Shown: one piece after another, positions 11,135-21,780 of the stretch | How positions within the stretch are numbered: position 1 is the first letter of the stretch | Layout of the letters: each line of letters opens with the position of its first letter | Source of the DNA: Trametes villosa | Taxonomy: Eukaryota; Basidiomycota; Agaricomycetes; Polyporales; Polyporaceae | Reading direction: 5' to 3' | Assembly: GCA_002964805.2 (NCBI GenBank) | Contig: PUDQ02000001.1 | Location: forward strand, 3,744,001 to 3,808,000 | Length of the DNA stretch: 64,000 bases | Position numbers and translations under genes: made by a program | Notes under the pieces: model-generated | The model's input: only the letters and a program-made list of their open reading frames with translations | The model's database searches: none | Told to the model about the DNA's origin: nothing

Positions 11135-12737
11135 ATGGACCGCTCGACGATCAACGAGCTGCTCGCGGGAAGCGTCGGGGGTGCGGCGCAGGTCATCGTC
11201 GGCCAGCCGCTTGACACGATCAAGACGCGCGCTCAGACCGCTCCGAGTTCGTTATGTTCACACGCTTCTGTAGATCGCGTACTGACGCTACTCTTGTCGG
11301 CTGACATAGGTGGCATGTTTGTTCGTAGACATGAGACCCCTCTTTGCAGACAATAGAAACTGATGCATAACATCAGAAAGGACCCATGGACATCCTCACA
11401 CAAACCCTCCGCAAAGAGGGCTTCTTCGCGTTATACAAGGGTAAGCCGTGTTCGCCGTCCAGTCGACACATTGATAACTGAAGGACATTGTCAGGAATGG
11501 CCAGCCCCCTTGTCGGAATTGCAGGCGTAAACTCCCTGCTCTTTGCCGCTTATGGCGTCTCCAAGCGTATTATCTCGCCATTCCCGCAGCTATCCCTCAA
11601 AGAGATTGCTGGGGCAGGTGCAATCGCGGGTGCCGTGAACGCGGTGCTGGCGAGTCCAGGTATGTTTGCAATATTGAGGAGGTGCACTAGGCACTGATTG
11701 GCCCCCTTTCAGTCGAGATGTTCAAAGTCCGTATGCAGGGTCAGTATGGTTCGCCTAGCGACCAACGGCTCAGAGCTGTTGTGAGCGAGATGTGGAGAGA
11801 CTGGGGTTTCCGGAAAGGAATTATGAGAGGATATTGGGTGACCCATGGATTCTTCTTCAGGTTGAATAGTCGCTGACGATATCTTGTAGGTTACAGTCGC
11901 AAGAGAAATTCCGGCCTATGCTGGGTACGATGTCTGCCTTGTTCGTTCCACCTTCTTATGCTTACGCCCATCCTACGCAGATTTTACACCGGTAGCAGTG
12001 GTTCCATATACTCCTAGACGAGTACTCTGACGGGGTTGCGCTACAGCTTTCGAATTTTCGAAACGGAAATTCACCGAGAAGTACGGCACACAGATTCCTG
12101 TGTGGGCACTCCTCGCTAGCGGTTCGACCGGCGGCGTATGTTACATCCTCACTTCTTTGGGCCGGTAACTAACTCTGCGCGTAGATTGCATACTGGCTTG
12201 CCTGCTACCCCTTGGGTATGCTTGACCATCGCTCCGGGGATCCGTGTATTGATCGCTTCATCAACTGTACTAGACGTCGTGAAGTCGCGTATCCAGCTGC
12301 GGGCCACGCCTCCAGAAGGAACGCCAGTCCAGTACATCGCGCGCGAACTCAAGCTGGTCGTATCCGAATCAGGAGTGTGAGTTGTCCGGTATCTACTGCT
12401 GCTGTGATGGGTCTATCCGCTGACAGCGTTGCTACTGATCTCAGCTCGGGGCTTTTCCGGGGCCTGACTCCCTCATGTAAATGTTCACCGTGTATTGCCT
12501 ACTGCGCGCAGTGCTGATAAAAGACGTTCGACATCTCTCAGTGCTCCGAAGGTGAGCGAGCGCTCCATGAACGAAGTTTAGTCTGAGTAGGGTGTTAACT
12601 GAATACTGTAGCATACCCGCCGCTGCGAGCACCTTTGCAGCCTTCGAGTTAACACGCGGTAAGTACCGGCGGATACCCTACTACGGCTGTGTATTGACTA
12701 GCATGTAGAATACCTGAAGGAGATCACCGGCGTGTAG
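11135..12737 (+). CDS. Mitochondrial carrier family protein (Ymc1/CACT-like), 14 exons
   Basis: Fourteen exons join in frame to 287 aa: 11135-11246, 11310-11320, 11377-11440, 11495-11659, 11713-11837, 11890-11924, 11981-11991, 12047-12135, 12185-12215, 12274-12376, 12445-12476, 12542-12551, 12612-12658, 12709-12737. The product has the three repeats of the SLC25 family with signatures PLDTIKTRAQ, PVEMFKVRMQ and PLDVVKSRIQ. VGQPLDTIK and LASPVEMFK resemble the Ymc1/carnitine-acylcarnitine/basic amino acid branch, so an inner-membrane transporter of amino acids or acylcarnitine is likely; the substrate cannot be fixed. Three exons are only 10-11 nt. Most introns are ordinary GT-AG; the first two use weak GTTCGT donors, which were chosen because they restore the conserved segment between repeat-one signature and GPMDIL. 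Confidence 0.87.
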
Positions 12738-14610
12738 GTGGAAACGTCACGGATACTTCTCGCACATGCGTGCCGCCACCCGGTACCCTCGGCGAGTCCC
12801 CGAGCACTGTTGGATCGCGACATGCCATTTGCGTGCTTGTTATTACCTCCCGAATGCTGATATACAAATTGCGTATACCTCTTCCTCGACGATATCCCGC
12901 GCGGGGCAGCGGTCCCATCTCCGGGTATCCGCCAAGGACACGACATTGCTCTGGGACGAGCTTCGGCTTTTCGCCTGCTCGCTCGGGTTATCTGCGGCAT
13001 GATGCCTTAGGAAGCGTTTTGCCTTGGGCTGGGCCCCGCTTCCTCGCTATACATCTCATTGAACAACACAGCATACAATCGGGGGGCGCATACAAACGCT
13101 TATCACGATATTTAACCTACGCGCTGCCACGGCCCAACCTCGCACATCTGTGCGCACCCGCCGGATGTGCGGGCGCGCGTCCCGACGGCAGCTTCCTCGC
13201 CAGCGTTCGCCAACCCACGAAGAAAACGGACGCACCCACTCCAACTTCCAAGCTTTATCGGCCTCCGCACGGGTCTGCAGCCGGAACGAAAGGCCCAGGG
13301 AACAGGCCACGATCTGCAAAGCCTAAAATGACGCGCCCTCGCCATCAGTTGCGTGCAGCGCGGTTCCCAGCCCGACCGCACTTACCAACGTAGGGCGCAC
13401 TGACAGGCGACGCGGACCGCACGCCGGCGCGCGAAGCAGGTACGCGTCCCCGAAGCCTGTGCAGCATCAATGGCCGAAAATTTCCTGCTCGCGCTGGAGA
13501 TAACGCGCGCGCACGCGAATGGCCCGCCGGTGGGAGAAGCACGTCGGGTACGGCGCGGGCGTCCGGGGCGCAGTCGGCGCCGCGCACGCCATTGGCTCCC
13601 CGTCGCGGCGCACGGTGCGGACGTGCGCCTGGGCCCGCCAGGGTGCGCGAGATAAGTGCGCGTCCGACGAGCCCTTCGTCCGATCGGATGCCTTGCGGAT
13701 GCGCATTACGCGCCGTCGACGTCGCGAAGACGTACTACGCCCCTCCGGCGACGAATCGCGCCGTCGCGAGATGCTGGTTTTCCCGCCGTAGCCGTGCGCG
13801 TTTGCGAGGATCGTCGATGTTGGTTGACGGTCGGGTCTGTCAGGAAGCCTCGTCGCCGTGTTAGCATTACCGATAGGCTTTCCGAGTTTCGCGAAGACAT
13901 ACGGTGTTCGTCCCGATACCCGTGAACTTGCAAATTGGAACGTTTGCCAGAGCCCTGGTCTTCTTATCGTTCCCATTGGTGCGCCCGCCGCGCACCTGGA
14001 CGGTCGCACAGGCCGGGCCCGGTAGACATTAGACGCGACTGGACCAATCATCGTGCGCTGTCGTAAATTTCTACGAGGGATTATAATTGGCTATGATTGT
14101 GATCTCGTTCAAGCATGTTGCGATCGGAGTCTGAAACATTGCTACGAGATGCTTGAAATCATGAGACGCCGCCCTGGATTATTTGCTCTCCGACGCGCTC
14201 GTAATGTCCCCACGCTCATCATGAGATGCTCTCTAGGCGCCCGCCGTGGTTGTGATTCTGCCTCGCACGCTGCGCCTTCAACTAGAGACCAACCGAACTC
14301 TCCCTCACGTCTCCTCACTGCGAATCCCTCCGGCTCTGTACATACGCTCACTCATTGGCTGTGAACTGGGAGTTTCCGCTTTCATCGCTACGTTGTGCGC
14401 GTGATCATCCCCGAGAGGTGAGAACTCAAGCTTGGGGTCAATGTAGCTCGCGCGCTGACTTCGATTGCGCTTGTCTTGCTTGACGTCGTGGTATGGCAAC
14501 AGGATACTAGCGTCTGAGGATCACCCAAGCTACTCCATCGGAATTAGTCCCCAAATACACGGTCAGTAGCAAGTGCACTCAATGGGCAGCTGTCGACTCA
14601 CATACAGTAG
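12738..14610. other. Intergenic region without a supported gene
   Basis: 1.9 kb between the carrier stop and the transposase start. Several short overlapping open frames occur on both strands in the GC-rich part (about 13100-14000), but none shows a recognisable domain or splice structure. Bases 13137-13156 resemble the palindromic repeats at 18727 and 19172 weakly. The last 250 bp presumably carry the promoter of the transposase gene. Confidence 0.5.
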
Positions 14611-17600
14611 ATGCCCCGTGGACCACTGCTCTCGCCCTTACGCACCAAGACCGGTCGACTAAGGGGAGGCAAGGTGCCATGTCCGTTCTGCGGGCACTCC
14701 TACTACGTCCAAGGTCGTGCTGCACACATCAAGGCGTGTCAGAAGAAGCAGGAGCGGGACAGGGTCGACCGAGCCATCGCTCTGGCGCAGCTCGAGGATG
14801 ATGATCAGCAAAGCATACGAGCAGGTGAGTAACCAGTTACCCTCACAGTACGTAGATTGTCACACATCCGACAGGTCCGTCAAGCTATCGCTATGCGACC
14901 GCACCGTCTACCTCTGCGACCGCCACCCCCGCATCGCCAGCCGATCTCGCCAATCCCACCATCTCCGATACAGCTCCTGATGGGGCTAATCCGAACGAGG
15001 CCTCCATTTCTGAAGGCAAGTGGAATCTGCCCTAGCACAGCAGCTGCACTGCTAATTCGTCGACTCGCACAACAATAGCCTTACACGGAGCTAGCGGCGA
15101 GGCCGCCCCGGAGCTCGACAGCATCCGGGTTGAGTACCACCCAAACAGTGGGCGGCCCCCGGCAGTCTTCAGCTTCGAGGAGTTTACTCGTCAACACAGC
15201 AAGCAGGAGCCCCCTCTCGACGATGAGCCCTGGCGTCCGTACCGGTCGCGCTTGGACTATGATTTTGCGGCCTTCGCCAGGAAGGCTTCGCTCAGCAAGG
15301 ACCACATCGAGACCCTGATCAAGATGTTTGACCGCGTTGCGAACAGTAAGGAGGGTCTCTCGTTCAAGAATACCAAGGATGTTATGACAAGCTGGGACCG
15401 GGCGTCGGTCAAGCTTACTCGTGTTCGTGTTTGACCGTCCCTAATATCGTTATGTATGTTGAATGTATGCTAGTTCCTCCCGGAACCAATCTCGGTTGAA
15501 TACAAGGGTGATCTCCGATCCTACGAGGTGTGGACCCGCTCCCTCTGGGGATACTTCACCGACATCCTCGACAACCCACATCTGGTCAACCTCATGGAGT
15601 TTGATGCATTGAAGCTGTCTCGCTTCGACGGTAATAGCTGGGTGCAGTTCTACGACGATCCGTACACCGCCGACGAAGCTTGGCGCATTCAGGTGCGTTC
15701 TCGGTATAGCCTTGCACAAGGGCAATGCTCAAGTGTACACTGCTAGTCTAAGCTGCCTCACGGATGCTCGCCACTCCTCATCATTCTCTACGCCGATAAG
15801 ACTAAACTCTCGACATTTGGCACGGCGAAGGGTTACCCTGTGATTGCGCGGTGCGGTAACCTGCCCGTTGACATACGGAATGGGGACGGCCCTGGAGGTG
15901 GGCGTGTAGTCGGGTGGCTACCTGTTGTGCGCCATCATTGTCTTGCCACCAGCGAGTCCGGAGTAGCTAACTATCCCATCATTCATAGGTCGAAGAAAAC
16001 GAGGCAGACAAGAATGATCCGGAGTTCGTCAACCTCAAGCGTGTGGTTTGGCACGAATCTTTCCGCGCACTTCTGGCACCCATCCGTGAACACTCCCATA
16101 CAGGGGTCTGGCACGAGTGTGGAGACGGAATCCAGCGTCACCTCTGTCCCTGTGTCGTCATCTTGTCCTCCGACTATGAGGAAGCGTAAGTCTACGTGAC
16201 TTTAGATGATCGGCACTTGCTTATATGTTTACATTTGTTGCATTCCAGATGTGTTATGTCGTTGATCCGTGGGACGAACGGCTTGTGCCCATGCCCGACT
16301 TGCCTCGTTCCTAAGGACCAGCTGAGCAACCTTGGCGTTGACCACCCTCTACGCACCGGAGAAGACGCGCGGCAGCTTTTGGCCGAATTCCGTGCTGCAC
16401 CGGATGGAGTCACGGCAGCGAAGGACAAGATGAAGGCGTGGTCTCTGAGGCCTGTCGATGTATGTTCCTTTTGGTGCCCGTCGTGCTGGCCTAACATATC
16501 TTGCCAGAACGCTTTTCTGGAGCTTGCGCACTCCGACCCGTATCGCGCGCTATCATTTGACCCACTCCATGCCTTCTACACGGGCCTCTGGGGGCACCAT
16601 ATGTGGACTGTATTCAAGGGATATATCAAGGGTGTTTCAAAGGATGCCGTGAGGTCAGTTGACAGTCGGTAAGTCTGTTCCCCCGCAACAGCCATCCATG
16701 CGCATAACCAGAGAATTTATGTATCTGAATATCACCGCAGGTATGAGCGGTTCCCTCGTTGGAGCGGCTTGAGCCACTTCCTCTCAGTAATGGCCGTCAA
16801 CTTTACTGACGGAAGCAAACACGAGGATATAGCAAAGGTACGTTGTTGGTAACATTTTGCTCAAGCGTTGCTGACGTTAATATGGTAGAATTTCCTCTTC
16901 GTTGTGCACGATGTCCTCACCCGGTCTACTAGTCCTCTTGGTTACGAGCTCCTGCGCGCGATGCGCCTCTACCTGGAACTAGCCATGTACATCGGCTTGC
17001 CTCTGCATACTGAGCGTACCCTCGAGGATGGACGACAGGTGCAGTCAGCGTTTGGCGTGCAAATGCAGGCAAGTAGTCTGTCTTTGCTGTATGTCCTTCT
17101 TGAGTGCAGCGCCCAGCTCGCTCAGTCTGCTAGTGTGTAGCGCTGAGCCACGTCTGCGCGTGCACACATCAAGGTAGACCGTCTAAAATAACAGTGCACT
17201 GACGTCAACATTGTAGTGCTACATGCGGATGGTCAATGAGACGGATGGCGAGACGAAGAATTGGAACTTTCCGAAGATGCATACCCACAAGCATGCATTT
17301 GACGACATCAAGGCTAAGGGTGTGTCGAAGAATTTCAACACGAAGCCCAACGAGAAAGAGCACGGGCCCTTCAAGAAGGCGTACCTGCGAAGCACAAATT
17401 TCCGTGACGTCGCCCCGCAGGTCTGATCTAATTGCACTGCTAGCATTAATGTCTCTGCTCACAATACTTCTTAACAGCTGCTCCGTTTGGACCATGTCGA
17501 CTACGTTATGGGCTATATACAGGACCAGCTTGACCGACTCGACGCTCAGCAGTTGGCTATTGCGGAAAGGAAGGAGCAGATGAACTTGCCGCCGACATCC

Positions 17601-18344
17601 GAGCCTTCTCGGACCAGGGCCCCATCTGCGAAGGGCATCGGCGGCGGCCATTTCTCTATCGGGTCGCAGCAGAAGTCACAAACCTTTGCTGCCTTCCAGA
17701 GAGCCCACGCGGGCGATCACCGCTTCGACTCCTTCGCCTCGCGACTTCATGCGTTCCTTTCGGAGACCTATCGGGTCAACGGCATGATTGTTCCAGGGAA
17801 CGGCAGAATTTCCACGTCGGCGGCAGACATGGTATTGTGATCTTCATGTCTTAGTTTTAACTTCTTGATCTCACTCAGCCCTGTATAGATAACTGAATAC
17901 TGCCTTTTGCGGGTCAACTACGAGTCTATGGCAGACTGGAAACAAGACACCGACCTACTCAGATGCAGCCCCGACTTCTTCAAACACCCCCGCTATGACT
18001 GTGTCGCGGTTGCCACTAGTACCGGACTCAACTTCTATGGCCGCCTCCTTTCCGTCTTCACCTGCATCGTCGGCGGTCAGCTGGAACCTCTAGCGCTCAT
18101 CGAGCCTTTCGAGATGATCCCGCCCAGGAGACTGTCACAGAAGGACAAGGACCTCGGGCTGATCCGCTTATGCCCCTCCAGGCGGGCGGCAAGGTCTGAG
18201 TTCATTTCTCTTCATTCAGTGGTACGCGGTGTCCTGCTGGTTCCTGACTACGAGAATGAGACTAGAGGGCATTTCTTTGTTCATGATCTTGTAGATTCGG
18301 ATATCTTCTTACGGATGAAAGGCCAGAAATTGCTGTGCCTGTAA
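14611..18344 (+). CDS. Plavaka-type (CMC superfamily) DNA transposase, 13 exons, apparently intact
   Basis: Thirteen exons join without stop or frameshift to 985 aa: 14611-14824, 14875-15015, 15079-15422, 15474-15692, 15747-15926, 15989-16185, 16249-16459, 16508-16668, 16741-16837, 16889-17068, 17217-17420, 17478-17831, 17889-18344. The N-terminus has a zinc finger (CPFCG..., C24, C27, H39, C43). The core shows motifs typical of Plavaka proteins: EVWTRSLW, LPHGCSPLLIILYADKT, IRNGDGPGGGRVVGWLP, CPCPTC, SFDPLHAFYTGLWGHH, WNFPKMHTHKH and a KG...NTKPNEKEHG block. Plavaka is a cut-and-paste transposon lineage described from Agaricomycetes. Two introns (15016-15078 and 17069-17216) have GC-AG ends with the strong GCAAGT donor. 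I could not define terminal inverted repeats, so element borders are unknown; a domesticated gene is an alternative. Confidence 0.85.
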
Positions 18345-18724
18345 ATTATAATGAATTTGCGTAGTCCATCGTAGGTCAAGGAAAATTAGGCCAAGTGCCC
18401 AAAAACCACTGTTGAGGGTTGCGTTGCGTTGCAGCGAGGCCGGGCACGACGCAGGACGCGCGCACAATACAAGTCGAGTGTGCGGCGAAGGTGGCAAAGT
18501 GTTTGCAGCAACACGAGGTGCGCACTGGCAGACGGGGCTTATTGGGGCTGCGGGAGGGGCAGCCTGCGCGGGATGAGCTATAACTCTACTCTACAAAGCA
18601 GTCCGCAAGGTGGGCGCGTGCGCGTGCGCAGGCGCACACGCCGAGACCTGAATTGCGCACTGGGATGTGTTTGTTCTTGTTTGTACCCAATTTGCGGGGA
18701 TGTCGCACTCGCGACCTTCCTAGC
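18345..18724. other. Region downstream of the transposase
   Basis: 380 bp without an open frame I can support. It contains GC-rich alternating purine-pyrimidine runs such as GCGTGCGCGTGCGCAG near 18618. It may be part of the Plavaka element's 3' side. Confidence 0.4.
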
Positions 18725-19212
18725 TCACCTCACACATCTGTGCCCAAAGTAGTGTGAGGTGAGCATCAGGAAAGGCTTCGGGAACCATGGGCGCCATATG
18801 GTACCACATGGCTGGATGGAGCGATGGAGAAACCCCCCGACCATATGGAGACTTTCCCACGGCTTTCTCCTGAGGCTCGCAAGTTGTGCGTACGCTGCTG
18901 CCCCTCACTGTCGTTCTAGGTGGCATACGAGAGCCCATATACACTGATTCCTTCGACCTTCCTTTGTGTAAACAGGGGTACATCGGGGGGCAGAGATCCA
19001 GATGGAAAACGAGTCTCCATATGGACGCTCCTGGAGCCGCGGAGACGGGCGTCTCCACCTGGAGGATTCAGCGTTTCCTGATGAGCTCCGTTTTTCTCTT
19101 GCTAGTCATGCATGTTTACTTACGCACACGCGCAGATCTAACAGATTATTTTTAGGTTAGTTCGGACATTACCTCACACATTTGTGCCCGAAGTTGTGTG
19201 AGATCTAACAGA
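18725..19212. repeat. Palindrome-rich block with duplicated hairpin termini
   Basis: A 33 bp palindromic sequence (CCTCACACATCTGTGCCC ... GTGTGAGGT) at 18727-18759 recurs with four changes at 19171-19204. Between them lie an inverted pair (CATCAGGAAA at 18763 and TTTCCTGATG at 19073) and local palindromes (CCATATGG, GGAGACGGGCGTCTCC). The second hairpin is flanked by a 12 bp direct repeat AGATCTAACAGA at 19134-19145 and 19201-19212. This looks like a short non-autonomous element or element ends. Confidence 0.5.
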
Positions 19213-19544
19213 CCCGTGCATTTCGCTTGCTCGAGCTCGAGCTCTCCAACAGGTTCCACAGCGGCAGCCAACTTCCCCGTTCCGTTACGGGGCACCTATG
19301 ATGGCGTCGAGAGGAAAGAGGGCGCACACCAGCTCCACTACTACCTGAATGCATGGCCATGGTCTGGAGTACAACGTGGCCCCTACATGTTGTCTACACC
19401 CTCGTTGAATCCAGCGGCCCTCAGACCGACGAGACCGACCTCATCATCAGCAGCATCCGCTGCTGCCACACCACTATCAGCCCGCTCAACATCATCACTA
19501 CCCCCCGCCGTCCACCCTCCCTCTGCGCCGTCGATCAAGTATGT

Positions 19545-20027
19545 CGAATCGCAGCACAGCCAGAGCGTCCTCACAGACGACGCCAATGCCTTCCTCTTTG
19601 GCACCCGCATGCTCCTCAAAAAGTGTGCCCTTCCCCACTTGTCTTTCGCAATGCTCACGCCTCTACACCGTAATCCTCAATCTGACCGGGGACAAGGCGC
19701 ACCCCGCGCTCAACGCCGACGGCAAGCCGGGCAGCGGCCACGCGGCTGTCTACACCACCGCAGCTTTCGAGAGCCACGCCGAAGTGCGCCTGCAGCGTGG
19801 CGGCCTCATCCTCATCGCTCTCCTCTCTGGCGGCAACTACGACAAGGTCTGTCCGCTCTCCCCCGGGCCCATCCGCACGTTTTCCACTCACCGCCTCACA
19901 GGGTGTCTTCGGCGTTGGCACCGGCGTCAGGCACACCCTCGCCCGCCTCGGATACGGTGACCAACTCCTGTACGCCTATACCACGCGCTCCGGCGGCGGG
20001 TTCCAGGCCTGGCTCCTCGGCTGGCGC
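19545..20027 (+). pseudogene. XPG/Rad2-family nuclease, 5' fragment of a split, decayed gene
   Basis: Bases 19545-19620 encode SVLTDDANAFLFGTRML, a clear match to the XPG I-region acidic motif (usually VLTDDxDxFLFGA). After a frame change, 19665-19846 encode VYTTAAFESHAEV and GGLILIALLSGGNYDK, the helix-hairpin-helix entry of the family. A good 55 bp intron (19847-19901, GT-CAG) leads to GVFGVGTGVRHTLARLGYGD. The reading frame then runs straight into the LTR at 20028. The family (Rad2/FEN1/GEN1-Yen1) cuts branched DNA. The N-terminal nuclease domain is not recognisable upstream, and the frame change near 19625 shows it was probably already inactive, although an unusual intron there cannot be excluded. 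Confidence 0.7.
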
Positions 20028-20161
20028 TGTCATGCACCAAACAGGTTTGGCACATGGACCTACCGGAACCTTCCAGTGTACGCCAGACCAGATGAGCACT
20101 CACCATACAGCCAGACAGGAAGGGCACCCGGGAAGAGTCTAGTAGCTGCCGGAACACGAGG

Positions 20162-20531
20162 GAATATTCCTGAAGGTCGAGAACATTCTAGAAGGTTCCA
20201 GACATGTCAAGAGGAGAAAGGAGTCTGCATGTCAGCGTCACCCATCAAGAACACGCTAGAATACCCCAGTCACGGAAGCAGAGACACAGCCAGAGGGTTC
20301 TAGAACTTTCTAGGGCATCAGCACTCAGTGGGTAGCATCAAGGAACGGAAGGCGCCGGAACAATCCAGGAGATACCAGGCGAGAACGCACCAGAAACTCA
20401 CGGAATACCCCGGAAACTTCTGGAATATTCTGCCATCCTCTAGCCTAAACTACTGGAAAGCACTAGAATGGTTGATGAAAGCCCTAGGCTGTTCATGGAA
20501 TATTCTTAGAATGTTCTGGAAAGTCCCGGAA
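20162..20531 (+). promoter_or_regulatory. Array of heat-shock-element-like sites in the LTR U3
   Basis: Five clusters of alternating GAA/TTC pentamers at 5 bp spacing: GAAtaTTCctGAA (20162-20174), GAAcaTTCtaGAAggTTC (20181-20198), TTCtaGAActTTC (20298-20310), GAAacTTCtgGAAtaTTC (20413-20430), and GAAtgTTCtgGAA continued by agTCCcgGAA (20509-20531, one mismatch). This is the consensus bound by heat shock factor trimers. They lie 150-520 bp upstream of the TATA box. The same array is present in the 3' LTR. Function is inferred from the consensus only. Confidence 0.75.
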
Positions 20532-20680
20532 AGGAGTAGGAAGGGAAGGAATAGAGGTCATGGAAAGAGCCGGAAAGGACAGGAAAATTCATGGACATGC
20601 AAGATTATGCTGGACATAGCTTAGTCGTACTTTAGACCTGCTTTGTCATGTACTGTACAGCCCACCCCCTCTGCCTCGGG

Positions 20681-20688
20681 TATAAATA
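20681..20688 (+). promoter_or_regulatory. TATA box of the 5' LTR
   Basis: TATAAATA follows a CT-rich stretch and precedes the leader hairpins; transcription should start roughly 25-40 bp downstream and so define the start of R. The 3' LTR has the same box at 32322-32329. Confidence 0.75.
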
Positions 20689-20735
20689 CTGGGCTGAGCA
20701 AGGCACTCAGGCAATCATTTATTCTCGAAAGCCCC

Positions 20736-21344
20736 CTAAGGTGGTCAACCCACACCTTAGTGTCCCCACCACCACCACTACCTCACCACCACCACATATT
20801 CACCACCAAAGCACTCAGCAAGCAGCCTTTTAGGCTAGATTAGTTGGGGTTCATACGGAACCTTGCGACAACTACTAGCACACACCGTACACAGCCGACA
20901 TAGCACAGAACTCACCAGATTAGTTGGGGTTCACCGGAACTCTGCGACAACTACTGGTACCCACGGAGACACGCACGAACACGACAGGACTCGTCAGATT
21001 AGTTGGGCTCTAGCCGAGAGTTTACGACAACTACTGACCACGGACGAAGAAGACACGAACACGAGAACACTGAAGCTACCAGACTAGTTGGGGTTCAACG
21101 GAACTTTGCGACAACTACTGGTACGAAGACAGAAGCACGACCGCAAGACACCGTCACTTGACACGCCAACCGCAGGGCATACCAACACGGGACCCAGGAG
21201 ATAGGACAACTGACACGTCAATCAGTGCGCTAACGACAGCACACTCGACACGGGGCCAGCAGACACGTCAATCAGCGTGCTAAGACAGCTCGCTCGACAC
21301 GGGGTCACAGAAGACACGTCACTTTCCACGCTATACAGAGCGTG
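20736..21344 (+). other. Structured RNA leader: eight predicted hairpins in R-U5
   Basis: Predicted stem-loops on the sense strand: CTAAGGTG/CACCTTAG (20736-20760); four tandem copies at 20842-20873, 20922-20952, 21001-21032 and 21085-21116, each with outer stem AGTTG/CAACT and an inner 5 bp stem; then 21224-21245, 21274-21294 and 21327-21344 (CACGCT/AGCGTG) inside 50-51 bp tandem repeats. Inner stems change by compensatory pairs between copies, which argues for an RNA role such as packaging, dimerisation or translation control. Confidence 0.65.
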
Positions 21345-21667
21345 ACTATACGTAGGAAGAACCAGCACTCGCATCCCGACACAGCCCAAACTCGACCCTC
21401 CCAACACATATAGGGGAACCTCCGCCCGAACACTCAGGGCGACCACCACCAAAGACTCGCACCCGCGGTCTTTACCCACACACACCATACACGGTTATTC
21501 AAGGATCATAGCCAGCCCGGCTTAGTCACGAACTCGGCGAAGCCTCTGTTGGAAAAGCAGGAAACCCCACACGCTTTGCGGCAGCATCAGGGAATCTTTA
21601 TCGCCATATCCCCTCACCCCTTTCACCTACCCAATCAATCCGATTCCCGGATAGCCTACGACATCAC

Positions 21668-21685
21668 TGGAGCCCACCGCGAGGG
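21668..21685 (+). other. Candidate tRNA primer-binding site
   Basis: TGGAGCCCACCGCGAGGG begins four bases after the 5' LTR. Its complement ends in CCA as expected for a tRNA 3' end. I cannot identify the tRNA. Confidence 0.6.
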
Positions 21686-21780
21686 GAGTGATTGATTCCC
21701 ATACGACTACCTCGAATAACCAACATTCACCCAACACGACTTCCGAACACACTATTCAGCTGCGCTATCCACAAATCAGC

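Larger units (their letters stand above)
20028..21663 (+). repeat. 5' long terminal repeat
   Basis: 1636 bp, TG...CA ends. It pairs with 31664-33306. The U3 part extends to about 20710, with heat-shock-element-like arrays and a TATA box; the remaining 950 bp would be transcribed R-U5 leader rich in hairpins. Differences from the 3' copy that I can see are near 20661 (5 bp shorter) and 20707 (2 bp shorter). Confidence 0.95.

Noticed and set aside
13137..18759. Possible terminal repeats of the Plavaka element (CTCGCACATCTGTGCG at 13137 and CTCACACATCTGTGCC at 18727)
   Set aside because: The two are in direct, not inverted, orientation and the right one is itself palindromic, so they cannot be called element ends.
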